Of a stretch of DNA of 64,000 bases, positions 1-12,788 are shown one piece after another (position 1 is the stretch's first letter; the number at the start of each line of letters is the position of its first letter). Source of the DNA: Magnolia sinica. Taxonomy: Eukaryota > Streptophyta > Magnoliopsida > Magnoliales > Magnoliaceae. The stretch lies in contig NC_080577.1 in the NCBI RefSeq assembly GCF_029962835.1, positions 3,286,001 through 3,350,000 on the forward strand. The letters run 5' to 3'. The notes beneath the pieces are model-generated. The model was not told the DNA's origin, made no database searches, and was given only the letters and a program-made list of their open reading frames with translations. The position numbers were made by a program, and so were the translations under genes.

Positions 1-2028
1 TTGTTTTTGCCTTTTTCATTCATTAGACTTCTCTTTCTGTTTTTCTTTACATCTCAGCCCACAAGTTCTTGTGGTATGACAGGACCATGCTACGAAGGCT
101 CTATGGGGCCCACTGTGATGCCTATGCAACATCTATGTTGTACATCTATTATGCCGGTTCATGTTAGGATGTAACACCAAAAGGCAGATATAAAGTTTAG
201 ATGGTCCATATACTGGAAAAGGTAGGTAATGGACCGTCCATCGTCGAAATCTTGTCCTTTTTCTCTCTTCATGTAGCTCGAATTGCATGAAGCTGCATCC
301 TTAATCTCTCTTTGTCTCTCCTCTACCCTTCCACGTGTTGCATGTGCAATCTCTGCTATTATGGGTGTAGATGCCCTATCTACAGCAGATCGACCAAACT
401 AGACCAGAACATGACTGCCACTACTAAAAAGGAAATCAATTCAAACCAACTTATCCCAGTTGTTCAAATCCTAATTCTAATTGCACAAAACCTTTAACTT
501 TTAGGATTCCTAAACTCCCAGCTAATCAAACCTTAGCTCCTTATAAATAGATCATATACTAAAGGAAGAGGAACCTTACAGAGAAAGAGAAAAGGAGAGA
601 GAATCTCATCTCTCTCCCTCTCCCTCCCTTTCATCACATGTTCTGCACATGTGGGTCCACCTGTGTAAACAGGTCTTGGGTCCCTTGGTTCTACTCTAAT
701 GGCTGACATGTTTGGCTGGTATCTCTCTTCCATGAGGGATAGATTTGGGATATGCTTCATGTGTTGGAAGATTGACAATGGTAAAACAACATATCATCAA
801 GCGGAAGTGATGAAAACCCTCTTTAGGTCGGCACTTCCTATTCCAACTTTATAAAAAAAGACCAGAATAGTTGGTCATTGACCCAGCCTGTCAACGCAAT
901 GAATGCATAGATTTCAGTGAGTTTTCCACTGATTCAATTGACCAAACTTCAAAATCAAAACACCAAACCAGATTGGATGTTTTCAAATTTGGCCCTGAAA
1001 TCTCATAAAGAAAAGGCAGAGGCTCTTTTAGAGACTGGACATCTAAAGAGAGAAAAATTATGAATTATGCACGCATTTTGAAACTATCATGACAGTATTA
1101 AATTATCAACCAAACTATAAGTACATATGAATTAACTATCCATGGAACTAAATTAGCAAGAAACCAGTAAGATAATCTGAGAGGAAAAACATATAGGAAG
1201 GCAGTAAAAGAAATGGTGAAAGACGTACTTTATGGTGTGATCTTTCGCCCCTGATATCAGTACAGTTGTTTGAGGATGGAAATCCAAATCATTGATTGGC
1301 TGCAGTTGTATCAGTAAAGTTTAGACAGAGGGAGAAACCCATACATAGTTATGGAGTCATTGACATGTTATCATCGTGTCTACACAGATGGCATATCAAA
1401 TAAAACAGGTCCAGCATGGCTGGTCTAACTGGCATAAGATGAACAAAATCAAGTACGATGTGCTAAATTGAAAGTTTCAAAAGAGATTAAAAAGTCTCCC
1501 TTCTCAGAGAACAGAGACTGCATGAGGGCAGAGACGGTGTGTGAAATACTTATAGATAATGCCAGAATGTTAACCCCTCAATAAATAAATTAAAAACTAC
1601 AAAACGATCCATTAATCTGTGATTACAACCAATAATAGCATTCAATAATCGAAGTTTAAACATAGCATTCAATAATCGAAGCTTAAACAGCAACTGCTGG
1701 TCATGTTTAACAGCTTCTGTTAGGATAGCCCAAAGAAAGAACATAGTACTTTTCTTTTCTTTTTTTCTGGAAAGATAGGAACAAAATTATGCTACTTTTT
1801 TGTCTGAAAGACAACTGAAATTTTTTAAAACAAAATTAGACCACTGTAGACAAGGAGATGCCTGGTAGTGTCAGATAAAGCATCACACTGTCACCTTATA
1901 CAAAGGCATCTATCATGATATAAATGATAGGAAATGAAAATGTGGGAAATTTGAAACTCAAATTTTGATTGGAAATAATTGGAACCATGTTACGAAGATA
2001 TTGAGCAACAACCAATGTTCATTACTCT
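1..2028. other. Intergenic DNA, no gene recognised
   Basis: All open frames here are short, lack recognisable domains and have no conserved plant motif. The composition is AT-rich with scattered CT-rich runs, for example near 590-650. No transposon end or target-site duplication could be assigned by eye. Confidence 0.5.
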
Positions 2029-2069
2029 TCTTTCTTTCTTTCTTTCTTTTTTTTTTTTTTTTTTTTTTT

Positions 2070-2102
<33 letters not shown>
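2029..2102. repeat. Compound microsatellite (TTTC)n-(T)n-(GA)n
   Basis: A TTTC run is followed by about 25 T and then about 15 GA units. The sequence just right of it (2103-2150), read on the minus strand, resembles the 3' end of plant LINEs running into a poly(A) tail. The T tract may therefore be an old LINE tail. That part is inference. Confidence 0.8.
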
Positions 2103-2106
<4 letters not shown>

Positions 2107-2898
2107 AAAGAATTTAATTAGAAGGCTCACAAAAGGAGCAAAGAGTACAACACCAATTTCATTACTTCGCTAATTAAATAAAACTGTGTTTCTATAACAA
2201 CAAAGGAGATGTTACAGTACAAGAGTATCAGAAGAACTCCAATTAGCAGGCAAAAACAATCCATATCATCAAAGCAAAAGCTTAACATTCAAGTGAAACC
2301 GGAAATCCATATATTTAAAACCAAAATCACAATAGATTTTAAAAACCATTCACTGTTTACAAGCCAATAGAAGATGCTCTTATTTATTTCCCTGCCAATA
2401 AGGAAACCGGAATTGATCTAAAAGGATGTCTAGAATTTCATTTTCATTAGGAGAGCTTTCCAATGATTATTAACTACAAAAGCAGCTCATAGGAATTAGT
2501 GAAGTGTAAGATTTGAATTAGCCATAAAATGGCCATCATTGCTGAATAACCTAATTAAACCCAGCAAAGACACAATTATCAAAAAATGCAGTTCCAATAG
2601 ATTAAAACAAAAACTTTATTAGGACTAAAACTACTTGGCAGGTACAAAATTGCCAACCACAGGAGATAGTTGTCCCTCTGAAATCCAATTGCCTCTGAAA
2701 CCCATGATTAAACCCGATCCTCATAGAGGGAAAAACATCCCAAGTTTCATCGGTAGATGTAGTTATGGCCCAAGCTTTTCTTCGACACCGAATCGGTAGC
2801 TATTCCTTACACCTCCACAACTAGGCCCTCAAACCAAAGAACCCTTGAATAGTTTCAATCCTCAGTAATGACTTAGCCCACTATGTTAGAGCAATGTT
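2103..2898. other. Intergenic DNA, no gene recognised
   Basis: AT-rich, no long frame and no domain. It may include decayed LINE 3' sequence next to the T/GA tract on its left, but nothing firm can be assigned. Confidence 0.4.
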
Positions 2899-3081
2899 TT
2901 CAAAAACAGTTACATAACAGCCGTTACGCAACGGTTATGGTGGGGACTGGGGAAGAGTTACATGTTACAGGACCATAAAGGCCATTAAAATGGCTTGTAA
3001 CAGTTGTGACGGGACCCCGATACTAGTTTTTCCCCCAAAAAAGGCCATAACAGCCATTACGGCCCATATCGCAACGTTAAC
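2899..3081. mobile_element. Left part of a 'cgttacg/gcaacg'-rich small element split by an LTR insertion
   Basis: This stretch is dense in self-complementary motifs such as GTTACG, GTAACG and GGCCATTA. The same motif style resumes immediately after 7477 (GTAACGACAATGG and onward, to about 7530). The two halves appear to be one small repeat interrupted by the LTR unit at 3082-7477. The class of the small element is not determined. Confidence 0.4.
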
Positions 3082-5502
3082 TGTAATGCCCCTGAACTTT
3101 TCAATACCGAGTATTGAAAGTCCTCGAGTGTTACTGTGGAAAGTAACATAATATTTACATGTGTGTGACACCAACCTAGCTATCCTAACCTTACATCCAT
3201 TCCCCAACAAGAATCTAACTGTTGGAAATGATCTCCATTCATAGATCCAGCAATCTGACCATTGATTTTGAGACAAGACTATCCATCATGTGATTTGATG
3301 TATGTACCTTCCCTTGAAGGAATTGACGAATAACTCCTTATCCGTAATGATTTACAACTAAGTTCTTTTGTAAGAATTGTTTGGAAAGGTGTATATAACC
3401 ATGTAGAAACATTAGATTTCACAAAACTCTTAGATCAGCAATAATTACGAAAATGTCACTAACCTAGACCCATGAATTCTAGATCATGTGATTCCCACGA
3501 TCCGTTCTATGTGAAATCTTATACCAGGCCTAATTATCATAAATTAACCATACATGTCGAATTTCAGCCCTTATATCATAGTAAATTAGTCACTTGACCT
3601 CTACATTCGTTCGTACACTTATCAAATCAAGATTTTGATCCGTCCATCTTGTTCACCCCATATGAATATGCTTCATCCATCATTAGAATTATAATCTGAG
3701 AAACTTACACATGTGAAAAAGTCACTCGAATCTAACGATATACATGTCCTACCCCTAATCACTCCAGAAACCCACTTTATGACCATCTATCTACGAAACT
3801 GACCGTACATGCACCTACATACATGGTCAGAGTGCTAACCATCAAAGTCCCTTATTTTTAGCTAGTCATCTGACCGTCCGTCATATTTATATCCACCAAA
3901 CAGGCCACACGAATATCGTGGTGAATTGACCATTAGGAAGATCTTAGGGCATGGGTCGAAACTACCTGGTAACTTGTTAATCAGAGGTGTACAAATACTG
4001 TTTCGAAGTGTGGAGTGTGTTAGCCACAAAAAGAGCATCTCGGCCATCCTTGACAGATCAGGGCGCAAATTTAACCAGTTGATAGATGTCGAGAAATAAG
4101 GATGGTTGGTAAAGTTTCACTTCTTTTGGATAGTGCGGTAAGGAGGAACGGATGACAGAAGATACGGTAAGGAGAAGAGCAAATTCATAAATATCAAGTG
4201 CATGACAACCACGTACTAAGGAGGATTGGGTTGAGCGGTGAATGCCACCCCACGCATCGGAGGATCGTGTGGCCCACCCGGAGATCGGATCTGACTCAAA
4301 CTTGACGTGTAGAAAGTGGTGAATGGCATGGATTCCCCGGAAGATCATCACAAGTGGACCCCACCTATTTTGAACAAAAATCTAGAAAAGAAACTCGTCC
4401 ACATGTTGTAACAGCGGACAGCGAAACCGGAAGTGAGGGTGAATATCATCCCCACGTTGACTAATGATGTGGCCCACCCTAAGATCAGACTCACTCCATG
4501 TTTTAGTATATGGCCTAATGTGACCCAAGGGTTTCAGTGAAGGGCACGATCCCCCTAAAAACTATTGTAAATGGACCACACTAGATCAGCAACCGAACCA
4601 CGATACTCTCTGCCGTTGTAAAAGGATCCGAACGAAACACGGATTCGAGAGTGTTTCCTCACCAAAACTTCCGGCTCGATCTTCTAATGAGATCTGAACC
4701 GTTCAATCCCCACTGAAAGGAAAACCGACTCCAACCGAAACGCAAGGAAACCGGAAGAACCTCCACAATGCCGAGATATCTAAGAACTTGGAACCAAACC
4801 ACTATCAACGTGAGGAAAACTGTCGCTACGCCGGCCCCACCAGGGAGAGATCCAAACCTTCAATCTTGTAATATCCCAAGTATTCTGCACCCAATCCATT
4901 GTGTTCAGAGAAAACAACTCGGAGAAAGATGGGAGGAAGAGTGATACGCCGTTAAAGCAGGGACCGTTTCTCTCAATCAAAACGAACATAAGCCATGCAA
5001 TCCTACATTTATACAAATCCAAATGCTCAAACCAATGGCTCACCCAATCTTGTTATATCCTTCTAAAAGACAAGAAAGAAAAAGAAGAAGATCTCCTTAC
5101 GCAACTCACTCCGTAGGAAACTCTGCGTAAGTCCGTTCGCGCAAAGCAATCCGCATCCAAGATATGCAAGGAACCATCTGGAGACTCCCCACACCAATAT
5201 AAAATCCCAGCTCACCCCAACGGAACAGGGAAAAAGAAAGAAAAGAGAAAAGGGAGGGAGGTCTGTTCGTCCAGACCTGCAGCATCCGAGCCGGAAGGAA
5301 AGAAAGAACAGAGAGAAGGTGTGGGAAGAAGCTTTCGACAGTGCAATTCCGAATCCACACCAGTAGCACGATTTAGATCCAATCATCTTTCCTTTCTTGC
5401 TTTTCTTTTCTTTCTTTTCTTGTTCTTTCCTAAAAGCCCCATGCAATAGGAGCCATCACACCCGACCCAGTCGACTCGATGGTGGGATGGACCTAAACAT
5501 AG

Positions 5503-5890
5503 TAAAAAAAAAAGAAAAAAATTTTGAAAGATAACTTTGAATTAAAGGGGAAAACGAAAACAAAAGAAAGGAACTGCTAAGGTAGCAAAACCAATTAAAC
5601 CTCAAGAAAAGCGAGATCTACATTACACCCATCCATATGGAAAACCCATTCAGCAATCGAACACTTAACAAAGGACGCCACTAAGTGAGAGGGCTTCGAT
5701 TCGTTCTGAAAACACTGGTTGTTTCTTTCTAACCAAACAGCCCACCAAGTCGCCAAAATCGCCATCCGCCAAACCCGAGATTTTGGTTTGCCTAGTTTGA
5801 CACCATGCCAGGCTTTGAGAAGCGTATCCACGTCTCTAGGAAAGCACCAATTGACCTTGAAGCAGGAGAGAATGACTAAATCTAACACCT
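5503..5890 (-). pseudogene. LINE (L1-type) 3'-terminal fragment
   Basis: The minus-strand frame 5888-5595 encodes about 97 residues matching the C-terminal region of plant LINE polyproteins, downstream of reverse transcriptase. The signature is a WAVWLERNNQCF-like stretch at about residues 49-60, preceded by W-x-M-A-I-L-A-T-W. Downstream on the minus strand the sequence passes through AATTCAAAGTTATCTTTC, typical of LINE 3' ends. No upstream RT is attached, so this is a 5'-truncated copy. It lies inside the candidate LTR unit. Confidence 0.65.
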
Positions 5891-6274
5891 TTTGATGTAT
5901 TAAACCTAATTAAAGTTTAACTTAAAACAGGTAAATTAGATTAAGATATGACCATAAAGAACATCTCTGAAGATCAATAAGCTAAGGTGAGGGTTTTATT
6001 CTTTAAGCTTACAGTAATTTAAGTTGATTTATTTATCCTGCCTTCTACTTGCATTCCTGTTATTTCGTCTGACCTTTTTATGCCTTTAATGATATGAATT
6101 ATCTTGCCTTTCATGATTACGTGTTTTTCTAGGAATTATCCTATCAATTGATTTAGTTAATATCATTACAACTATTGGCCCTTTTGGGATTATGACATGA
6201 TGTAAAATACAAGTGAATTCTCTGAATTTATGTAAGGCCATGGATACAAGCCTTGCCCCTGCCTTATCAAATTT

Positions 6275-6460
6275 ATTGAGTTGGCTCTGCCACTCGTCTC
6301 TATATTTGAGTTGGCCCTGCCACTCGTCTCTTTATTTAAGTTGGCCATTGCCACTCTCCGTATTATAGAGTTGACCATTGTCACTCTTCTATTATTATGA
6401 TTGGCCATTGCCACTTGTGTTGAGTTGACCTTTGTCGCTCTTCTCTTTATTATTTTGGCC
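6275..6460. repeat. Imperfect tandem repeat, about 33-36 bp unit
   Basis: About five to six units built around GTTGGCC(C/A)TGCCACT followed by C/T-rich sequence. The minus-strand frame through it reads as a degenerate repeat and is not taken as a gene. It lies inside the candidate LTR unit. Confidence 0.6.
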
Positions 6461-7477
6461 TTGTGCTGTCTATCTTTAAGGCCTGGGCATATGTCTTGAT
6501 ATTTCAGAACCTTCATAATTCAACTTATATTCTTCATGATTCAATTATATTCTTCATGATTCAGTTTATATTTTCTATAAGTGCAAGTGATGTGTTAAGA
6601 GGTATCACAACTAATGACTCAAATATTTATCATAGACGTAATGCGTTGCGGGTAGCGGCCCTCTTGGTCGGCACGTAATTCCGTTGGTTGGTTGACGTGG
6701 TGCATAATCGATGTATGTAAATCAACATACGTGTTACATCAACTTTTCAGGATTGGATGTCGCAAATAGTCGCTCCATGAACACATCGTGTTATGTAAAT
6801 CTTTCAACCGCGTGTTGTGTTGCCTTGAAATGTTCACGTAAATCCACATTAAAATTGGTCATGCCGGCGAATATATGTAGTTATGGGATGCAGGTCAAGC
6901 CGGGTTTCCTATGAATTATATTCCACATTGTGATGATCACTACGTATGATGAGCCGCACACACTATGCTAGGCATACATCTCATGTAGGTTGTTTGCACA
7001 TACTGATACCTCATGTATTAGTGGAGTATGAGACGTATCAATACCCTTACTTTACCTTTTATGAATCTCTTGAATTATTGTTAATCTTAGAGGATAACCA
7101 TCACTATGAGTAGGGCACTGACCCTTTCCCAACTGTACAGATTATGCAAATTGAAGACTTAGAGGACTGCTTCCCTATAGAAGATTACACTGAAAGAATG
7201 AAAAAGTTTTATGAATTAGTTTTATACTTCCGCTGCGAACTCTGATAATTGTAATAAACTCCTATTGAGAGGGCACTTGATTATTATGATGACATATAAT
7301 CAATACAGTTGATTTTATTCTTGTGAATGTTACCTTCATAAATAGATCTGGATGTGATCTAAATGGAAAACAAGTATATGGTACGATTTTTAAAGCATCC
7401 AAGTTTATACATTATTAACACCCGGTTTTTCTCGGGCATGAGTATAAACTCTGGCCGTGAAAATTCGGGATATTACA

Positions 7478-9000
7478 GTAACGACAATGGTCATTACAGC
7501 CACCTTTACCATTATTGAATACCTTGTCTTAAGAGTCTTTTACCTCAGTGAACAAGAGAATATGAGCTTAACAACCCTTTTATCTCTAAGCACACCAACT
7601 AGGCCAAACAATCCCAGGTTAGGCCCTCAACAAACTACCATCAAAATTCAATGACACTGACCCGCAGGTCAACCCTCTTCATAGGAGCTTTATTCTTCCA
7701 TTAATATCCATCAATTAATGCCACCTAATCAACTTGAACTCCAGAAAATTCACACCCACAAGTCTCCTCTACAAAGAGCCTAACGGATGGTTGTCCTCAA
7801 AAACCCTCTCCACCGCTTTCCAAATGAGCAGAACTTACATCTATGAAGTTTTATTTCTCTCCTGTCATCCAAAATGTCCCATCATATAGTCTATGGAAAC
7901 AGTCTCCAAAAGATTCTCACCCTTCATCGAGTTAAATAAGGACCCGATCAAGTCTTTGAGTTGCCCCTACTTGGCTAGTTATTGACTCAAGTCAAGTATT
8001 TAAACTAAATTATGATGTGAGTACTGAAAAAATTGCCCATTGCTTTTGGAAAAGAAAATGGTATTATATCATTGTTTATTTTAGGATTGTAACTAGGGTT
8101 CAGGTCAACTCAAAGACAATTGATCAAAACCTAGTTCGGATTGGGTTGTCAAGGTCCTCGGGTTGGGTTCTAGGTTGGAAAAAAGCAACCCAATTAGAAT
8201 TCAAGTTGGGTCCAGGTTAAGCAAATTCGGGCCAGGTTAGGTCAGTTGGGAATAATCACAAGTATTTGGGTTGGATTGAGGTCCAGTCCGGTCTGATTGG
8301 GTTAAGTATATAGGAATTCAAGTTAGATGACTCATGTTGGAATTGGGGTCAGGTCAGGTCGGGTAGCAAGTTGGGTCCTTTTGAGGTTGGGTTGGGCTTG
8401 GGTTGAAACTCAACCCAACATGACTCATTGTTGGAGCTACAACATATACAACGGGTAAAGAAAGATTATGAGTGGATTATTACTGTGACGGAAGAAATGA
8501 CAGCCTCATTATATGATAATGAGGTATGCAATTAAACACAACAAAAATGTTTGGTTTGCTCATTAAGATGGCTACTGATAGGCTCGTATTCCGACACCTC
8601 ACTTCAATGACATAACCTCAAAATTTCGAGAACAAACTATTTTACTTTCAAGCATCCATATGGGAAGACACCACTTTTGCAGCCTAAAATGGAACCATGT
8701 CCTGCACCATTCTTTGGGGAATTTCCATGCCCACCATCAAGCTCTTTCCCAAGTTCAAATTAAGCATTGAGACAGCCTCAAACACCTGATGACGGATTTT
8801 AGGTACATCACCCGCTTGGCTTTAGCCCCACACTTCACTTATGTGTCATCTGAAAACTGAAGGTGGGAGATGGAAAAGGAGGGAGATGAGCTGGAAACTC
8901 TTTATGCAAATCACCTCTTCAGCTCTAGATAGCAGATGACTTGAACCTTCAGCAACAATCTGAAATAAGGGATGCAGATGATTACCCTGCATTAAGTTTT
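7478..9000. other. Intergenic DNA with a GGGTT-rich degenerate stretch at 8080-8430
   Basis: No gene recognised. From about 8080 to 8430 the plus strand is rich in GGGTTGGGT, GGTCAGGTC and similar words. This resembles the interior of the hAT-type MITEs at 17134 and 35497, but clear terminal repeats were not found. The remainder is unassigned. Confidence 0.4.
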
Positions 9001-9930
9001 TAGAGCTGTTGAAAAGCCTACAGGAAAGCCATTGGAGGCCAAGTCAACACACACTTTGATTCAATTGTCCGCTCATTGAAACCCATGCATTTCAGCATCT
9101 GCATGAGAAAAAACCAGTCCACGTGATCAAAGTCCTTGTCCAAATTGATTTTACAAACTAGCCCTTTCTTCTTATCTCTCTTCCTCAAATGGATGCATTC
9201 ATTCAATATCAGCTGTTCAGTGAGGTGCCTTTGCAAAAATCTTATAGATGCTCCCTGGGAGACTGATAGGCTTGAAATCAGGTAAGGACTCTATTCCCGA
9301 TTTTTTGGGGATAGGGCAGATGCAAGAAGCTCCCATACTCTTTTTCAATCCTAGCTCTAGTGTTTGATTCTTTGAATACTTCTAGAAAGTGGCCCTTGCT
9401 TGTTTCCAATACTGCAGGAAGAATTCCATAGAGAATTCATCCAGCCCTGGAGTTTTATCAGAGTCCATATTCGAGACCACTTTCCTCATATCCTCTTCAC
9501 TGAAATTTGCTTCTACTATAGCTTTGGCTTTGGAGCTAGAGATCAACTGAAGGCTTAACCCATCCAGCCAAGGTCTTGAATGTTTCTCACTGGCATAAAG
9601 ACGACTGAAGAAGTACACCACCACCCTCTTGATCTCTTCCCTGTTGATGATCATACCATTGATACAGAGCTTGGTAAGGGAATTTAATCCTTTTTTACTG
9701 TTGGATAATCCAGTGTAGCTTGGGCCACAGGGTTTGGAACATTGACGCCAAGCAATTTCATCGTGCAACAGCAAATCCCTGAGCTCACATTGCATCTCAA
9801 ATCTACTGCCTCTCTTCAGCAGTCAACCCAGATTCCATTTCCTTATCCATAAGCTTGATCAATTCTTCAATTGCCTCCTGTCTACCACATTCAGCAGCCT
9901 TCATAGCTGCACTCCAATCTTTCAATAGAT
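9001..9930 (-). pseudogene. LINE (L1-type) reverse transcriptase fragment
   Basis: Two minus-strand frames in series (9795-9382 and 9236-9018) show the plant LINE RT signature. The first has a WRQ...-type N-terminal linker, an LYINGMII-like segment, and S-x-K-x-P-G-x-D-x-F-S-M-E-F-F, equivalent to the GPDGFS region before RT. The second has LVCKINLDKDFDHVDW, the RT palm block with D-x-x-x-x-D (intact families usually read KAYD). The frames are separated by a break and the YADD block is not seen, so this is a decayed copy. Reverse transcription of its own RNA would be the ancestral role. Confidence 0.8.
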
Positions 9931-11204
9931 GCTACGCCCACCTATCTACATTTTCTCATATTCTGCAATCGATGCTCACCCACTTCCGCACCCAAACTGC
10001 TATGACTTCCCTACGCTTCGTGCAACTATAGTCAAGAAATCCCCATTTCAGTCAAAGAAAGGGGTGGGTCCGCGATGGCATTTTCAGCCCCGATCACAAC
10101 AAATTCTAGAATTATGGCCCTCTGTTTAGCAGTGAGGGAGGCAGTGCATATTATCCATAACCATTTTCACCAGTTGCCTATCGCAATAGAAATCCCGCAC
10201 ATAGGAGTGTGCTCTTGGGCATGAGGGGCTAAGAAATGTCATTGGGAAATGGATTGCATTTCTAAAGAGAATAGATTTCCGGCAGAAGGGTTAAACATTT
10301 CATTTACAACTCCCACTGGTCATCCTAATCCCATGGTTGTTGATCTAGTAAGATCAGGAAAAAAATAACAAATGTTCTCCAATACATAGTGTGAAATGTT
10401 TTTAAAAAAAAATCACAAATGCTTGGTTCTGTAATTCATAGTGCAAAATGAATAACAGAAACTTCCATTTAACTGTGTCGGTGCCTAATGTCCACAAAAA
10501 TCATCAATAAACCAACATGCTCAAACACATGACTTAAAGAGTCCAGAAGAAGACTTCGACCCTTGATCTCTCTACAATTGCCTAGCATCCTACAAATATC
10601 CAACTAGTAGTAAATACGAGACGGGAAGCCAGTGAAATTGTCTTCGGCAGCAGTTTCTTATGTAAATGAAAGAGCTTATCAGGTTCCAAGCTCAGATAGA
10701 AGTAATCTGCTTATCCAAAGAACTGCTCACATGCAATTGTAAGGCAGTTGAAAGCCGATGCTAGAATTAGCAATAATGAATCATAAACAATGAATTTTCG
10801 GACCAAAAATCCAAAGTCCAAACTAAAACATTTATGTCTATGAACAGTAAAGAGCCATCGGCCCATAGGCAAGACTCACATGCCCCAACTCCAATCAGAA
10901 TTTTTTGTTCTATAATACTATAAGCTTAGTGAGAAACGTTTTTAGTGCCAGACACATGAAACACATTCATTGCTAAAATAAAGTAGCAATTTATTCGCAA
11001 CACTCAAATGGCAGAAGAACAGGTAATGCAAATAGAACAGAAAAATTCGAAAATGGTAGATGGAACAAAATCTGAACTAAACTGTATCTCAAAACTTCTG
11101 ATTGCAAAAACCACGGTAAAGAGACAAATTAAAAACTGCAACAACAAACCAATACCCAGAAAAACTTCTGCTCCATTGCATTCACATGCGACTGATCTTG
11201 TCAA
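9931..11204. other. Intergenic DNA 3' of the PPR gene
   Basis: No domain-bearing frame. The several hundred bases before 11204 presumably contain the 3' UTR of the minus-strand PPR gene. No confident polyadenylation signal was assigned. Confidence 0.4.
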
Positions 11205-12788
11205 TCAATAACGCATCCTCATCCCTCGCTTCGGCTTCTTCACGAAACTCAACCGAAGCTTTCTAAGTTTTCTCCTCTTTCTTGCCATCTTCATTGGCAA
11301 TGTTTCCCTCTGCGGCTTCTCCTTCTTGACCTTAGGCTTCTTGGCAAATCTAGGATCAACCTTATACGGTTTTGGCGTAACAGGCACCCCTTTCTTCTCT
11401 GCCTCATGGAATAGTGCATTTGCTCGGTCAACCCTCCCATGAGCACACAGCTTCCCCATCAACAGATCATAAGTCTTGATCCCTGGAGTGCATCCATCTT
11501 TCTTCATTTTCACAAACACCTTCAACGCATGATCAATCCGCTCAATCCCACACAAAATTTTGACAAACCCATAGTATATTTTCTTATCAAGAGCCTTCCC
11601 GAACCCAGCGGACTTCATCCGATCAATCATTTCATCCCCCTCAGCAATTCTCGCCGCCTGATAAAGACTCCTCGTGAGCAAAATGAACGTTTCAGCATCC
11701 GGCGAGCAACCCCACTCACCCATTCTGTCAAACAGCTTCACTGCATCCTCCGTCTTCCGAATCTTGCACAGATTGGAGATGAGAACATTGAATGTCCCAA
11801 CATCACGTGGGACACCCACGGTTTCCATTTCAACAAGCACCTTCTCTGCCTCAAACATGACCCGAAAAGGGTCCTTTTTGCGACATAGCTTACAGACACA
11901 ATCAAGCAGTGCATTGTATGCTGACGTCCCGAGCTCAAACCCACCACGGGTGATCTCACCCACCAGCCGCCTTGCCTCATCATACTTCTCATCCACGCAC
12001 CACCCTCTAACGAGGGCATCACAGATAGCCTCATCAGGGAAAATCTCGTCTGCCACCTGTTTGACAAACCGCTCGGCATGGGAAGCAAACCCATGTTCGC
12101 AGAGCGCAGAAACAACAACAAACAGTGACTCGCGGTTGCGGACAAAGCCATAGTCCTTCTCCATTCTATCAAAAAAGGCGATCACTTGTGTGGGCCGTCC
12201 AGCACGCACAAGGCGATTAACAGCAGCTCTAAAGCATTCGGGCCCAGCGACGCCACGATTTTCAGTAAGGAACTCATCAATGGCCTTAAAATCCTTGTTG
12301 CGGCCAAGGTGTTCGACGAAATACCTAAGAGATGAGTCATCGAGTTTGACATCAGGACGGTCTTGGGAAAGGTAGCGGTGGAGGGAGAGAACGTTACGGC
12401 CGGCGTCAGAGGAGAGATTGAGGGTTTGGAGGATTAAGAGGGGATTGAAATCGACGTGGGAGAAATGGAGAGAGAGGCGCTGTTGGAGGGGGAGAGAGGG
12501 GTTTTCGGGTTCGGGTTTGAGGAGTTGAGTGGCGATGGATTGGGCTATTTCGGAGGGTGGGGTTTGGGGGAGAGAAGAGAAGTTTCTAAGGAAGGAGAGA
12601 TGGTGATGGAGAGATATGGGGTTGGAGAGAGGAGAGAGAGGAGAAGTAGAAGGAGAAGAAGAAGAAGAGAAGTAGCGGAGGAGCCTTTGGAGGTGGTAAT
12701 GAGAGATCGAAGGTGGGATTTTGCAGAGTTTCATATTCAGTTGAGGAGGAACGATGGACTGATTTGAGGAAAGAGGAGAGAAATACAA
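11205..12788 (-). CDS. PNM1: P-class pentatricopeptide repeat protein, PNM1-like (mitochondrion/nucleus)
   Basis: An intronless 527-residue protein. Residues 1-75 are rich in Ser, Leu, His and Arg with almost no acid, as in a mitochondrial presequence. Residues 183-470 carry about eight PPR units; the clearest are 254-288, 330-364 and 403-437, the last with a typical C-T-P-G/D unit end. Residues 483-524 are strongly basic (KKPKVKKEK, ARKRRKLRKLRL, KKPKR), a nuclear-localisation-type tail. Length and this tail match the family of Arabidopsis PNM1 (At5g60960), a PPR protein reported in mitochondria and nucleus and implicated in mitochondrial translation. No E, DYW or SMR domain is present, so an editing role is unlikely. 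The first Met is used; Met19 (12734) is a possible alternative start. PPR membership is secure. PNM1 orthology is from memory of the family and less sure. Confidence 0.85.
   Translation of the reverse strand: MYFSPLSSNQSIVPPQLNMKLCKIPPSISHYHLQRLLRYFSSSSSPSTSPLSPLSNPISLHHHLSFLRNFSSLPQTPPSEIAQSIATQLLKPEPENPSLPLQQRLSLHFSHVDFNPLLILQTLNLSSDAGRNVLSLHRYLSQDRPDVKLDDSSLRYFVEHLGRNKDFKAIDEFLTENRGVAGPECFRAAVNRLVRAGRPTQVIAFFDRMEKDYGFVRNRESLFVVVSALCEHGFASHAERFVKQVADEIFPDEAICDALVRGWCVDEKYDEARRLVGEITRGGFELGTSAYNALLDCVCKLCRKKDPFRVMFEAEKVLVEMETVGVPRDVGTFNVLISNLCKIRKTEDAVKLFDRMGEWGCSPDAETFILLTRSLYQAARIAEGDEMIDRMKSAGFGKALDKKIYYGFVKILCGIERIDHALKVFVKMKKDGCTPGIKTYDLLMGKLCAHGRVDRANALFHEAEKKGVPVTPKPYKVDPRFAKKPKVKKEKPQRETLPMKMARKRRKLRKLRLSFVKKPKRGMRMRY

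Larger units (their letters stand above)
3082..7477. mobile_element. Candidate long solo LTR or internally decayed LTR element
   Basis: The left edge starts TGTAATGCCC and the right edge ends GGGATATTACA, which are mutually complementary as LTR ends usually are. The 5 bp outside are TTAAC on the left and GTAAC on the right, a 4-of-5 match for a target-site duplication. Sequence of the same character ('gttacg' type) flanks both sides. No gag or pol frame, primer site or second internal LTR end was found, so a solo LTR of about 4 kb, enlarged by a LINE fragment at 5503-5890, fits best. LTRs of this length are known in some Ty3/gypsy lineages. The alternative is two unrelated repeats whose ends match by chance. 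Confidence 0.4.

Noticed and set aside
4058-5446. Minus-strand ORFs of 87-127 residues, some hydrophobic
   Set aside because: Low-complexity purine/pyrimidine-rich stretches with no recognisable domain, inside the candidate LTR unit.
6190-6516. 108-residue minus-strand ORF with internal repeats
   Set aside because: Covers the degenerate 33-36 bp tandem repeat; no start context, domain or homologue recognised.
11439-12767. Several 60-160 residue plus-strand and off-frame ORFs within the PPR gene
   Set aside because: Shadows of the 527-residue PPR frame, which alone has the repeat motifs.
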